A DNA stretch of 64,000 nt from Diogma glabrata (GCA_963693315.1 OY856187.1:118134516-118198515); one strand, 5' to 3'. Numbered from the stretch's first letter, positions 35,126 through 45,789 are shown. Numbers and translations: made by a program. Notes: generated by a model not told the origin, from the sequence alone.

Positions 35126-36655
35126 GCTGTGTTTTTTTGTATATTCCAATTATTGTAGCATCGCAAATAAAAATTTCAGAATGTTTAAATTAAAATCATT
35201 AAAATTATTCTGGGTTTCACATTTATCAGTATTCTAAGCAACTATTATATACATTTTTATATTTAAAATAATCAAAACACATCATATAAAACTTTGCGTC
35301 TATCAACACCTTAGAAAGCATGTTGTTGTGAGACCTTGTTCTCAAAAGTTTTTCGTGTGTTGTTGTGACTTACCTTGTAATTTCTACTACCCAACACATT
35401 TTATTTTAAAAAAATAGAATATCATCAAAGAATATTCCATAACTTAGAGTAAGGGATGGTTTCGTTGATTGAAAATACTCCATCCACCAGCACCCCTAAG
35501 ATATCACTTTGGCTAATGAGATTGCAATGCTATTGCCAGTGGTATACGATATCTCAAGATAACTCATATGCCAATAGCAGGAACTAAAGTACGCGTGGTT
35601 GTCACACCCATAGATCAACAAGTTTAAATTTTACAAATATTCCTGCGAAATCTAAGCAAATTCATTGGTATTAATGCGCATTGTTGCCGTTTACAAATCA
35701 CTATCGGCTAAGTGCCACCATTTTTAATTATTTTATTTATCATGATTGCCATCCATCTTTAATCATACATAAGCTAATAAGCTATGCTTCTTTGTATAGA
35801 ATTTATGCAATTTCCGTCTCGTAATTGTGAGCTTTGAATCGATATAATCGATGTTATCAAGTATCAAGTTACAAGTATTAAGTCTTCACTTAATTTTAGA
35901 AACATGTATTATATACAATTCCAAATTGACAACATATTTGGAGAAGATGATAAAATTTGTAACACCATGTTAAATTTCAACACATATAATTTTGATATAC
36001 AAACGTAATTGTTTCAGGTTATACTATCTTTCTTCTTACGTTATTTTTAATTTCATAAAAATTATGTTCAACAAAAAAAACATTGATCAAAGCAAACTAC
36101 CGTTTAAAACGATAGTTAAATAAAAAGCAAATTAAGTGTACACAACAACTTCCCAAATGTTCATGATGATTACTGTATTAATGCATAAAGGACAAACAGA
36201 CATACTTTCAATTTTATATATATTCAATATTTATTTAGCATGATGACTCGAATGCAAATTGCAAACGGCAGTAGCAATATAACTTTAAAAAACTGCGTTG
36301 CAGATCAATTTTTTAAAATTCGTATAAAGAAATTTTTATTATTTTTATGAATTCATAAATAAAAAAAAAATAATTTTAATGGCATTTAATAAAAATTAAA
36401 AAAAAAAATATTTACCACACCCGGAATTGAACTCACTACCTACAGAACATCAGTCGAGCACGATATCCACAACGCAATTTGAAGCGTTAAGAAATGATAG
36501 ATAGATTTAATTTAAAAAATACAGACAGATAGAAATGATTTAAAAAATATATTTTTGTTCTTTAAAAATACATGTAAAACTTGATGACGCGAATATACAA
36601 ATTTTACTCCATAGAAAATTTCATAACGCGGCTAAAGAAGTTTTCACTTCAATGA
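35126..36655. other. AT-rich insert splitting the retrotransposon
   Basis: The RT region is open up to NYRPISLL...FRRLDSH on the far side and resumes with FFTDLSFYFC at 35125, so ~1.5 kb was inserted or two truncated pieces abut. It holds the SINE-like block at 36415-36500 and otherwise A/T-rich DNA without genes. Confidence 0.55.
36415..36500 (-). repeat. tRNA-derived SINE-like head
   Basis: The minus strand reads GTGGATATCGTGCTCGACTG, then TGTTCTGTAGGTAGTGAG and TTCAATTCCGGGTGTGG. This follows the order of a tRNA D-arm end, anticodon arm, variable bases and T-arm (TTCAATTCC as B-box-like). It is followed by a long A/T-rich tail, as in SINEs. A pairing 5' acceptor end is not clear, so a working tRNA is unlikely. 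Confidence 0.45.
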
Positions 36656-38290
36656 GAATCTAGTCTTCTAAACAGAATGCTTTCATAGCATTTCGAAAAA
36701 GTGCACAAAAGTGAGATTGGGCGGTAATTACTAACTATTGTTTTTTTGAGTTTTTATGAAGTGGAATCAGGTGAGCAATTTTAAGAGCGTCAGGAAACTC
36801 AATAGCTTAATTGTGAATAGCTCTATTATTTAGTTCACAAAGTTTTGGAACTAGAATATTTTTAAATTTCAAACAAAATCTAACGGAAATTCCGTTGTAA
36901 CCTACTGCACACCATTTGTTTAGGTTATTAAGAATAACTAATATTTCCTCATTTGATGTTGGAGTAATTTTAAAAGAGTTATTAGATTCATCTTCCTGTT
37001 GAACGAAAAGAGGTTCTATCGAATCCGAAAAGAGGTTCTATCGAATCCACAGTACAGTTAACAAAATAACCATTAAAAACCTTACAGATCTGTTTTTTAT
37101 CCGTGATCAAGGAATCTTCATGTTCCAGTATAATTTTGGATTTATCTTTTACTTTGTTAAAAACAAATTTATTTAATAAATTCCATACATTTCTGAAATC
37201 ATTATTGTTTAACTCGTTTTGAAAAAAATTAAGTTTTGCTTTGTTTTCAAGACCAGTTAACGATTTTTTATAAAATTTGAACTGAGATTCAAAGAAACTA
37301 TTCGTAATAATTTTTTTTTTAATTTATAAAATTTATCCCTTTTTTTTTCTATGTCTTCAATTTCATCTGTCATCCATGGAAGTTCACTAACAATTTTAAG
37401 TTTTTTTCTAACTGCGGCAATGTGATTTTTTATAGTAGTTTAGCAGGTATTGATAAGAGTAGAAAAATCTTTTGATTGAGATACGGAATCCGAGAATAAG
37501 TCGACGTTAATTTTTTCATACTTCAGAATGGTTTTATCTTGCGGTATATTAGAGAACCAAGTGGCGTCTTTACCAATACTAAAGTAGATCATCTGATGAT
37601 CTGCTATACTTGAATCATTTATTGACAAATAATAAGGCATTGTTACAATGTCTGTAGATATATGATCAATAGTAGATTTATTAGTCGACATTCGAGTATA
37701 GTAGCCATTATCGATTTTGTTTAAAATAATGTTAAACCCGTTTGAATTAATAATTTCATTATATTGCTGTGTAACATAATCATCACTATCAACCAGATTG
37801 ATATTAAAATCACCAATAGCAAACACTTTTTTATTAGTAAAAAGAATTTCATCTAATTTTTCTAGGAATATTGTTATTTTACTATATTACTCTATAGATC
37901 GCCAAAATACTAAAATCCAATTCTAAAAACTTAACTATAAGAAAATTGCTAACATCGAACAATAAGTCCAATACCAAACATGCTGGCATTGTATTGATGA
38001 CGTATTAGCCAACACCTCCTCCACTTTTATCATCTCTAGCTGAAAAAAAACAAATTGTAGTTTTCAATTTGATACAGATTTGCTTCGTTTAAATAAATAA
38101 ATATTTCTGATAATACAATCACATGGATAACCGATTTTGATGACGATAACAAATTTTTTAGGTCAACAATCTTATTTCTAAGGCTTTGAATGTTTAAATA
38201 CAGAATATTTATATGATTATTGTTAACATACCCGTTATTATTTATAACATGTTTAATATTAATACAATTGAGTAAATTTTCTTATATATT
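36656..38290 (-). pseudogene. Endonuclease and RT N-terminus, disrupted
   Basis: The minus strand starts near 38290 and reads YLNIQSLRNKIVDLKNLLSS, HVIVLSEI and AIGDFNINLVD (37826 onward), with RMSTNKSTIDHISTDI and SSIADHQMIYFSIG. These are the motifs of the apurinic-type endonuclease of non-LTR elements (SLRNK, SET-like, GDFN, DHI, SDH-like ADH). A linker with ELPWMTDEI and FNKVKDKSKIILEHEDSLIT follows, then the RT start SNEEILVILNNLNKW, PDALKIAHLIPLHK and NYRPISLLCTFSK. Several stops and frame changes occur (37440, near 37030, near 36740). A short local duplication (CGAATCC...AAAGAGGTTCTAT, about 37008-37046) adds to the damage. Confidence 0.88.
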
Positions 38291-38503
38291 AATACGCTAA
38301 AAAAACTTTTTGGAGCCTAAGGCTATTTTATTCGCAGATGGATTTATTTAAAATTTTCACTGCTAACTGATATTAGTGTAACTTAGATTTTAAAGATTTT
38401 TCATACAAATCGGATCATAAATAAAAAAGTTATAGGCGAATTAAAATGTATTTTTGAATTTAACCGCCCTCTATACAATATGAAATGGAATTGCCCAAGT
38501 CTT

Positions 38504-38633
38504 TTCTTTGTTTTTTTATTATTATTATTTAGTATTTTATATTGTCTTTTCAAATTTCAATTTAGTTTATGCATTGATTTAGGAGTGGATAGACGTATTA
38601 TTTTTCTTTGTTTTTTTATTATTATTATTTTTC
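38504..38633 (+). repeat. ~28-bp direct repeat pair
   Basis: TTTCTTTGTTTTTTTATTAT occurs near 38504 and 38605, each followed by more TTATTATT. It may be a duplication or chance in T-rich DNA. Confidence 0.5.
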
Positions 38634-38689
38634 ATGAATGGTGTTAATGGTGAAATGAATGTTGTGAATGAAGAAATGAATTGCACGTG

Positions 38690-39045
38690 GTCATTTTAAA
38701 ATTCATAATATCTTTAATCATCGTACTGGTGCTTTAATTCCTGCCTGATGGGTTTGTTAAATTTGTCAGATGAAGATAGAATTGATGGAAATGAAATGAT
38801 TAATAAATTTGTATGTACTGAAATCTCTGATCCCATTCTTTTTCCTGAATTACATGAATATGTGAAACGTCATATGATGCATGGACCATGTGGTGCTCTG
38901 AATCCCAATTCTGTTTGTATGAGAGATGGTAAATGTAGTAAGAATTTTCCAAAACCTTTTTCTGAAAATACTAAAGAATCTGTGAATCGTCGAGGTGATA
39001 ATTTTATGAGTGTGATGTACGTGGTGCATCGCTTGATAATAGATA
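38690..39045 (+). pseudogene. Helitron Rep/helicase protein fragment
   Basis: The plus strand reads LSDEDRIDGNEMINKFVCTE, ISDPILFPELHEYVKRHMMH and GPCGALNPNSVCMRDGKCSK, then NFPKPFSENTKESVN. The MxHGPCG, Cys-containing CMxxGKCxKxFPK block is characteristic of the region just downstream of the HUH nuclease core in Helitron Rep-helicase proteins. Only ~100 codons survive. Upstream, RGHFKIHNIFNHRTGALIP is in a broken frame. The fragment is cut on its right by the element starting at 39046. No helicase domain is present. Confidence 0.85.
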
Positions 39046-39147
39046 CTAGGAGGGTCCGGCGTGCTTCGCTACGCTTATAAATAAACTTTTTGCGTACATT
39101 TTGTGGTTATTTATTCGTATGGATTTACAATGTACAATATATCATCA

Positions 39148-40520
39148 TTAGAAAGAAATATCTAAATTATTGATCAAAGTTGAAGCAGTTTCACAAAAAT
39201 TATGTAGTTCGATTAAACCTCCATCAAATCGTCTGCTTGGGCAATCATTGATTATGTGTTGTATTGTTTGTTCCATATATCCGCAGTCACATATTAGTGA
39301 TATTTCTGGATTCCAAATATGAAGTGTGCTCAGCGTTCTTCCACAATTTATCCTGATTCGATTGAGGATGGTCCAGACACGTCGATTCTGTACTGTATGA
39401 AATCCTGGTACTTCCAAATATGGTTCTGATATCAGTTCTTTATTGGGAAACTCATTCTTATCGAAGATAGTTTTCCATTTATCGTAAATGTTATACTCAC
39501 CTGTCTTCGTCTACTAATTTTATTTCTCAACATTAAAACAAATGAGCGATTAGAAAGCATAGCGGAGATGAGATTTATAGATTTTTTACACTTCAAAATT
39601 TTCGACAATTTTTATAATAAACCAGTTTTCCATACTGCATATGACACTGCTGCACTCAAATCTCCAAATACTACAGATGTTTTCTTTTTGTCTTGAAAAC
39701 CAGCCTCAATAAATGTTGTGAGTGCTAAAACCTGGTCACAACAATTTCTTCCACTTCTAAACCCAGCTTGTTTAATGGGAATGGTAGAATCAATTGAAGA
39801 ATAGTGGCTTGTAAATAATTGTTGTAAATAATTCTTTCTAGTAACTTATATCCAACACAGAGAAGGGAAATTGACCTATAACTTTCTGGAATATCTTTCG
39901 GTTTTCCCCGTTTAAGAACAGCTCTAACATTTGTTTTCGTCCACATAATAGGGATTTTTCCATTTTCGTAACAATCCGTGAAGAATTTTGCCAACCATAA
40001 CTTTGCATTTTTAGATAGATTTTTATAAAATTCCGGAAAAATTTTATCACATCCAGCTGCTTTTCCAGCTTTTAAATTTTTAATTGCAACATCTACTTCT
40101 TCAATTGAAACCGTATCACCAAATGGGGAGGTTGTCATTTTCCTTTTTAGCTGTTTAAGACGACTCTTTATTTTTTGGCGATATCTTTTGAAATTGGAAC
40201 TTTGGAATTCATCAAGAGACGTGAAGCAATTTTATTTGGTTCTATTTGACACACGCAATTTGATTTATTACTTGTTCCGCCAAGTTTTTTTAGCAGATTT
40301 CATGCTTTACGACTGGAATGTGTAAAATCCATATTTGCTACTAATTCTTTCCAACGGTTTTCTCTATCTCTATTTAAAGCTGATAGTAGTTCGGATCCAA
40401 TCCTTCTATCATCTGTTTCAATATATCTGTTCCACAGTTCTTCACATTCCGTATTCCAGTTCGGGATATATTGTTCTCGAAAACCTCGAGGGATATATCT
40501 TTTATAATTTTTAATTTTTC
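39148..40520 (-). pseudogene. Second non-LTR reverse transcriptase, fragmentary
   Basis: The minus strand from about 40520 reads RGFREQYIPNWNTECEELWN, ENRWKELVANMDFTHSSRKA and a stop at the expected Trp. The RT N-terminus follows (IEEVDVAIKNLKAGKAAGCD, 40138-39725) with YRSISLLCVGYKLLERII. After a frameshift near 39785 come PIKQAGFRSGRNCCDQVLAL and the motif A region with VVFGDLSAA, where the first catalytic position is degenerate. The palm with motifs B and C is missing. A C-terminal piece (39417-39148) has RRVWTILNRIRINCGRT, CDCGYMEQTIQHIINDCPSRR, a CCHC-type zinc motif found at the end of many non-LTR ORF2 proteins. It differs from the families at 1-1796 and 34339-38290. Confidence 0.85.
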
Positions 40521-40720
40521 TTTTTAAATATATGAATGAAAAACAATCAAAACTCTAGCTGATCAGTTCGGATATATGAAAAATTAGCGATCAAATAAGT
40601 TAGAGATCAAATAAGCTTACTTGAAAACTTATTTGATCACTAATTTTTCATATATCCGAACTGATCAGAGTTCTGATTATTTTTCATTCATATATTTAAA
40701 AAGAAAAATTAAAAATTATA
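40504..40720. repeat. ~97-bp-arm hairpin
   Basis: The left arm 40504-40601 and right arm 40626-40720 are near-exact inverse copies (CTGATCAGTTCGGATATATG, AAAAATTAG, GATCAAATAAG, AAATATATGAATGAAAA), with about 24 nt between. It is likely a small fold-back MITE sitting in or beside the 5' part of the RT fragment. Confidence 0.85.
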
Positions 40721-40910
40721 TGCTAGCATTTCTAATTACCACTTTTTGAAATCATTGCGTCAACAAAATGTCTACGCAAAAACTTTATTTATAAGCGTAG
40801 CGAAGCACGCCGGGCGCTCCTAGTTATAATTATTTTATTTCTATGTTCATTTTTTATTGCTATATATAACTGCTTAGATTTTTTGTATTGAGATGAATAA
40901 AATATACTAT

Positions 40911-41846
40911 TTATTTCGAATTAATTGATAGTTTTGAACCAGATTGAGTTTTTCCTAATAACTGTTCAACCTGAAGTTTCCAAGTAATAATCAAGATGTC
41001 AGAGTCTTTCGATTTTCTGGCTAGGATTCGATTATTTCTTGAAAACCAAATAAATTTGAATCCAGAATTTTTAAGCTGCTTCTTTGTGAATGATAGTAGT
41101 TCCTGATTTTCTGGTAGTAAGAACTGATTGAGGTATATTTGGATATTATCTTCTACTTCTTCGAACAATTGTTTACAATAAAGAGGACCATTGTCGTTTT
41201 TAGCGCGAGATAATTTATTTTTTATGCGCGATGATGAAAAATTAACTAGGATGGGTGGAATATTTGAGTTAGATTTTTCTTTATTGAATAAGCGCTTGGC
41301 ATTAAGTATATTTTCTTCGGATATTACGACATTAAGTAATTGAGCGATGTCATTTATTATTTTGTAGCAATTTTCATTTTCTTTAACGGGAATGTTGGTT
41401 ATTATCATGCTACTATCGAGTTTTTCTTGTTTTAACTTCAAAACTTCTACTTGTAGATCGTATACACATATTTCCAGGGTCTTGTATTTCATGAGAATTT
41501 GTTTTATCTCCTTATTTTCAGCCAGAATCATATCTAGTTTATGATAAATTGATTTCTTACTTGCATTATTTTGTAAATGGGAAATTTCATCATTTACGTC
41601 TGGATCTGATGAATCATCTTTATTAGAAGACCATGAAGTCTTACGGCAATGCGAACAGTTAAACCGTTCCTTGTTTCTTAAAATGTTATTGAACGTTTTG
41701 CGATCAATACCAATACATTCAATATGAAATGTCTTTTCACAAATAGCACATTGAAGACTTTTGTCTTTCTTTTGACTAATAATTTCGTCACATGGTTCAC
41801 ACATATTAACAAATGAATTTTTTGATTTAAGAAAACTACTATCCAT
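40911..41846 (-). CDS. Non-LTR retrotransposon ORF1 protein with PHD finger (311 aa)
   Basis: This is the only intact recognisable frame in the window. Residues 16-67 hold C16-x2-C19, C33-x2-C36, H41-x2-C44 and C64-x2-C67, a C4HC3 PHD-type zinc finger, used in other proteins to bind chromatin. About 95-145 is heptad-like and Lys/Leu/Glu-rich (coiled coil, likely self-association). About 146-290 has IITNIPVKENENCYKIINDI, ENILNAKRLF and GFKFIWFSRNNRILARKS, which resembles the domain that insect retrotransposon ORF1 proteins share with baculovirus FP-type proteins. Such ORF1 proteins bind element RNA. The ATG at 41846 follows a palindrome (41851-41942) in the leader. The ORF2 partner is probably the split pieces at 36656-38290 and 34339-35125. 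An alternative is a domesticated gene, for which I see no extra support. Confidence 0.82.
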   Translation of the reverse strand: MDSSFLKSKNSFVNMCEPCDEIISQKKDKSLQCAICEKTFHIECIGIDRKTFNNILRNKERFNCSHCRKTSWSSNKDDSSDPDVNDEISHLQNNASKKSIYHKLDMILAENKEIKQILMKYKTLEICVYDLQVEVLKLKQEKLDSSMIITNIPVKENENCYKIINDIAQLLNVVISEENILNAKRLFNKEKSNSNIPPILVNFSSSRIKNKLSRAKNDNGPLYCKQLFEEVEDNIQIYLNQFLLPENQELLSFTKKQLKNSGFKFIWFSRNNRILARKSKDSDILIITWKLQVEQLLGKTQSGSKLSINSK

Positions 41847-41850
41847 TTTC

Positions 41851-41942
41851 TTAATATAAAATTAAAAATTGATAACACTTGTTTTTATTTCGCAAATATA
41901 AGAAATAAAAAACAAGTGTTATCAATTTTTAATTTATATTAA
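41851..41942. repeat. Near-perfect 41-bp-arm palindrome in the ORF1 leader
   Basis: The left arm 41851-41891 and right arm 41902-41942 match in reverse except for two single-base length differences, around GCAAATATAA. The core is ATTGATAACACTTGTTTTT and its inverse. It ends 4 bp before the ORF1 start codon. It may be a regulatory stem in the RNA leader or the trace of an inverted 5' end made at insertion. Confidence 0.85.
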
Positions 41943-43867
41943 AATGTTTCGCCAAGTGCCGACAGTCGACACAATTGAGTTCATTTTCTTAAGATGATTT
42001 CTTTTAAGTTTGCAGCTCATCTCTTCAAAATTTATTATTTTATTACATATTATTTTATTATTATTACAGCAAATAAATTGAAAAAAAACGCGTGTTTTGT
42101 GATTTATTAAGAAGACAAATTGACACACACACGAAAAATTGAAAATATATAAATTATCACAATGATTAATTGGTTCATTCAAAGGTAACTAAATACTGGT
42201 TATTTCCTGTTACCCGTGATCGGCCGATGAATGGTTCTAGTACTGGCCCAATAACATAAGTCAAGTACTGTTAACCATTAATGCACCTGTGCTTGGCCGT
42301 ATTTCAAATTCTGGAAAACCCTGCTTGGGTGGTCATTCCATTCCACCACACCATTGGTGGTGTATTTCTAATTACTGTGATTGAAATACATATTTTGGAA
42401 ATGGTGTAGATTCAGTTAAATAGAAGCCCGATTACAAATGAAATGAAGTCTGAAATAATTATATTTAAATAAGGAAGTATATGCTTCGTCTCTTTGGTGG
42501 TTGTTCAAACGTTTACCTAAAAATCGATGGTCAAGCCTAAATTAGCTAGGTTATGAGGTGCATTTAAAGCCATGTCCCTTTTTCAATAAAAAATTTTCTG
42601 ACTTCTAACGGTTGTTCTAGTTTAAGACCGACTTCCAGTTTACGCCAAATTTCAACTGCAACGGCAATAGTCGTTTTATTTCTTTGAGCTCTGTCTAAAG
42701 CGACTGCAGTTCTTTAGATAACAAAGTATATGTTTATCATTCGTTACATACAATATTTATGACATAAGTTTAGTTATGTCGGGATCTATGTCAGTTTTAT
42801 GGTCTTGGCATGGCTGAACCAGGTTACCTCGATTTGGTATTCATTTTGCTGACAGTGCTGCTACTGTTAACGGTTTTCCCAACTTTAAGATAGGAATAGT
42901 TAATTATTTCTTATTTTACAAATATCATGATATATATCAGGGAATAAATATCGTGATATATGATATATATCGGATACATATCATTGATATATAATATCAT
43001 GCCAACCTTGATCGGGATACATCATTTTGTCATTATGTTCTCTGCACTTGTAGAGCATACCCATATCAACCTAACCTTTTAGTGTATCATGCTTGTATTA
43101 GGCGTTGTCTGATTTTAAAATTTTATACAATATGCTATCAATAGTCTGTATTTACTGGAATAAAACGTGAAATGTTTCGCGCAAAACAAAGTCCGTCAGT
43201 GGTTTTATGCCTTGTCTTAAATTATAAGACTAGAACCAATCGTGTCTATAAATATCTTATATGCTGTGAAAATCTAGTTAAGTATTGGGATTCCTATGCC
43301 CTTTTAACGTAGCACTCAAATACGTTTCTATGGAACTCATCAGCACAGTGAGGTTTACTTATAAGGCATGTTTCCTGTCCTGTAAAAATTATCTTGAGGA
43401 GAGAATCTCATCAAGAGGTGCAAAATTTTCTGATGTTATTGGTCCAGCCCGCTATTAGACTTTGCTACTCGTGCGAGTTCTATAGTTAATCAGTTATGTG
43501 GAAAATATTCTTCTACTATGTGGCGAACGTACTATACAACCTCTTAGTAGTGAATGGCAGCAGATTGAGATTACGCTCTCACATTCATTGTTTGATCTGT
43601 TAAAAGGATTTTGTTGATTGATGCCCTTGTTAAAGGATCCTACCTTTTCGCACCTACTATTAGACTTTTGTATTTGCATTCACTTACATCGTTTTGTTAA
43701 AATGGCTTTCTTTATCAATTTTGAACACTCTTCTGTGTTCTGTCTTTGTAGACGTTTTGAATAAGAACCACTCTTTTACTGAATAACATCAAACCAGCCT
43801 TAATTCGTCCAATATTTTTGGAATGAATTCTCTAACATACCGTTACGCAGTTTCTGAATTGTTCAGT
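41943..43867. other. Stretch without recognised genes
   Basis: 42600-43700 is less AT-rich (for example GTCCAGCCCGCTATTAGAC, GGCAGCAGATTGAGATTACG) and could be an old LTR or element, but I found no coding match, primer site or terminal repeats. 42940-43010 is a tract of ATATATCGTGATATA-type words. Confidence 0.4.
42240..42345 (+). repeat. Dispersed repeat, copy related to 13740-13850
   Basis: GGCCCAATAACATAAG, CATTAATGCAC, GTGCTTGGCCGTATTTCA and CTGCTTGGGT follow the order in 13740-13850. Confidence 0.5.
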
Positions 43868-44140
43868 TCCCCGGTAGAAGCTGCCAATTTTAAACAACGA
43901 ACCAAACTCGAACCCGTTTTGGCAAGCCAAGCCTTGGTTAGTTAGCTTCGGTCTCAGTCCAGTTTTAAATGCCTAGACTGAACCAAGATTCAGTGATTTG
44001 CCAGACTTGGCTCCAGGAGATTAGTCCAAACTTGATTCAAACTTAACAATTGAAAATGCTAAGCCTGGACCAAACACCAAAACCTGTGGCGCGGACTTGA
44101 CCCAGGTTTAGTCCCTTAGCTTTTTCTTACTCGGGTTATA
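43868..44140 (+). repeat. CCCGGGTA-ended repeat, copy 4
   Basis: It starts CCCCGGTAGAAGCTGCCAAT and ends GCTTTTTCTTACTCGGGT. It contains GCCAAGCCTTGGTTAGTTAGC in part and CCTAGACTGAACCAAG. It lacks the middle ATTACGCGTTATT block, so it is internally deleted compared with copy 3. It also serves as an empty site for the MITE at 5290-5727. Confidence 0.75.
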
Positions 44141-44675
44141 TTGTTTGATATCTCCTAGTTCTCTTCGGCAGCCCTTCACACTGACAGAAATATGAACAAA
44201 AACACAATTGACCGGCGTAAATATTAGTTTGACTTTTGTAATGTCTAGAACACAAACAACTCAACTTACTTTTACCTAAAAGGAAGGTCGCTTGAAAAAA
44301 AAAACTGCCTTCCCTGATAGTTTTAAGTCAATTTCGGGTAGCATGTTATATTATATTCGGATGTTCAGAAATGATAATTTACTATAAGAAAGCTTACTTT
44401 TAAAGCTTACGATACCAACCTTGATCCCTTACTTTGCACTAAGAAAAATGAGAAAAATGTACCGGTGATAGTCAAAAAAAATGTAAAACTTTCCAAACCA
44501 TTTTTCTCAAACTATTCCATTCACAAATAATACTTTAGTTTGCTTCGTATAATCAACACAAAAAAAAATTAACAACATCAAAGAAAAACAAATTTATTTT
44601 TAGAAAACAAATTTTAGTTCTCTAAAAAATTTTAAAAATATGAAATTAAAATACTACTGTGTTTATTTACTGTAC
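44141..44675. other. AT-rich spacer
   Basis: No supported feature. Confidence 0.35.
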
Positions 44676-44871
44676 CTTTTCAATTTGATTAAGGGCCACC
44701 GAAGCATCTATCCAACTTGTTCTTATATACAAATCTGAATATAATTTCTCATCAACAACATCACCATGTGCATCAGGAACTCGTGGTAAATTATCCAATG
44801 TTGGGACAACCATTTCAATTAATTTTGATTTAATATTCTTTTTTTTTACTTTACAGATAGCCTCACAATTT
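44676..44871 (-). CDS. Possible internal exon of an unrecognised host gene
   Basis: A 196-nt minus-strand stretch lies between an acceptor-like TTATAATTTTAG and a donor-like AAAAG/GTACAGTAA. It translates in one frame to NCEAICKVKKKNIKSKLIEM, VVPTLDNLPRVPDAHGDVVD and EKLYSDLYIRTSWIDASVAL, then NQIEK. Its composition (Asp, Val, Pro, Trp, balanced codons) differs from the Asn/Lys/Phe-rich chance frames around it. The family is not recognised. No partner exon is identified in the window. It could instead be a fragment of an unknown mobile element. Confidence 0.35.
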
Positions 44872-44921
44872 CTAAAATTATAATTTTCACTTAAAACTAT
44901 CCCATTTAGGAACCATTTCAC

Positions 44922-45789
44922 ACAGCTTTATATTTTTTTATTTTGATTTTTTTTGCTCTTCTTAACTTACATTAATAAGATTAAATTTTGAAGGATACAC
45001 ACACGAACGAAATACACAAATTAAAATTTATTTTAATTTAAGTAATAAAAATAATAAAATCAAAACTATTAATTAAAATAAGTCACAAAATTTAAACTTT
45101 TTGACATTTTTGTAAACAAAATATATTCACATTTTTAATAAAATATTTGTTCTCTTTTTATAAGAAATATTTTAAAAAGATTTATTAAATAAACTCCTCG
45201 TGAGAGATCGCGAAATATTGACCAAATATAAAAATAATTTGATTAATTATTATATTAGGCAAAAGAGTATCCGCGGTTAGTTTGACAAATAATAACTTAA
45301 ATACACTGTATTTCTTAATCAAATAATATTTTTTGTGTTTTAATTAATTAACTAACTGAATTTCTTATTATTTGTTTTTCGTTCTAAAACGTTCGAAGTT
45401 TGTAAAACTACTAAAGATCGAGGAAAAAAATATGATATACAGAAAATGATAGAATTTAAAGTTTTTTGTTTTCTTTTTCGTGAATTGATCGTTACAATAT
45501 GGCGGCCATTATTATTATTTTTATTTTTTACTAATACTTTTAAAAACGGAATTAAAAACAATAAGAAATGTTTCTTGTAGTTGTAGATTCTGTTAAGATT
45601 TGGAAGAGAGAAAGAAAAATTAAAAAAAGATCACCAACGAAGTCTTAAATATAATAAAAGTAATGTGAGTTTGTTGTCTAAACTCAAAAAGATTTCGATC
45701 ATAAGTTTTTAGGCGATTCAAGTATTTCTAGAACTAAAATGTTATACCGGCAGTGAATTTCAATGCTTCATTTTATTGCTAGAGGAGTT
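44922..45789. other. AT-rich spacer
   Basis: No supported feature. The minus-strand frame at 45352-45561 is low-complexity. Confidence 0.35.

Larger units (their letters stand above)
39046..40823. mobile_element. 1.78-kb composite with Helitron-3'-like ends in inverted orientation
   Basis: The left end reads CTAGGAGGGTCCGGCGTGC, then TTCGCTACGCTTATAAATAA. The right end is its inverse, ending CGAAGCACGCCGGGCGCTCCTAG followed by T in the flank. The match spans about 55-60 bp. The right end has a short GC stem (GCGTAGCGAAGCACGC) about 12 nt before CTAG and then T, which fits the Helitron rule of a 3' hairpin plus CTRR inserted before T. The left end obeys the same rule on the minus strand. The interior carries a decayed reverse transcriptase and a strong hairpin (40504-40720). 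Confidence 0.7.
34339..41943 (-). mobile_element. Nested non-LTR retrotransposon (ORF1 plus split ORF2), provisional
   Basis: Minus-strand order is ORF1 (41846-40911), then endonuclease and RT start (38290-36656), then the RT core (35125-34339). This is the order of a two-ORF element. Two gaps, about 38291-40880 and 35126-36655, are filled by unrelated elements. That the three parts belong to one original insertion is inferred from orientation and order. They could also be neighbouring elements. Confidence 0.5.

Noticed and set aside
36415..36500. Functional tRNA gene
   Set aside because: Acceptor stem does not pair and an A/T tail follows; a SINE-like origin fits better.
42600..43700. Possible LTR retrotransposon or gene
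   Set aside because: Less AT-rich, but no terminal repeats, primer-binding site or protein motifs could be found.
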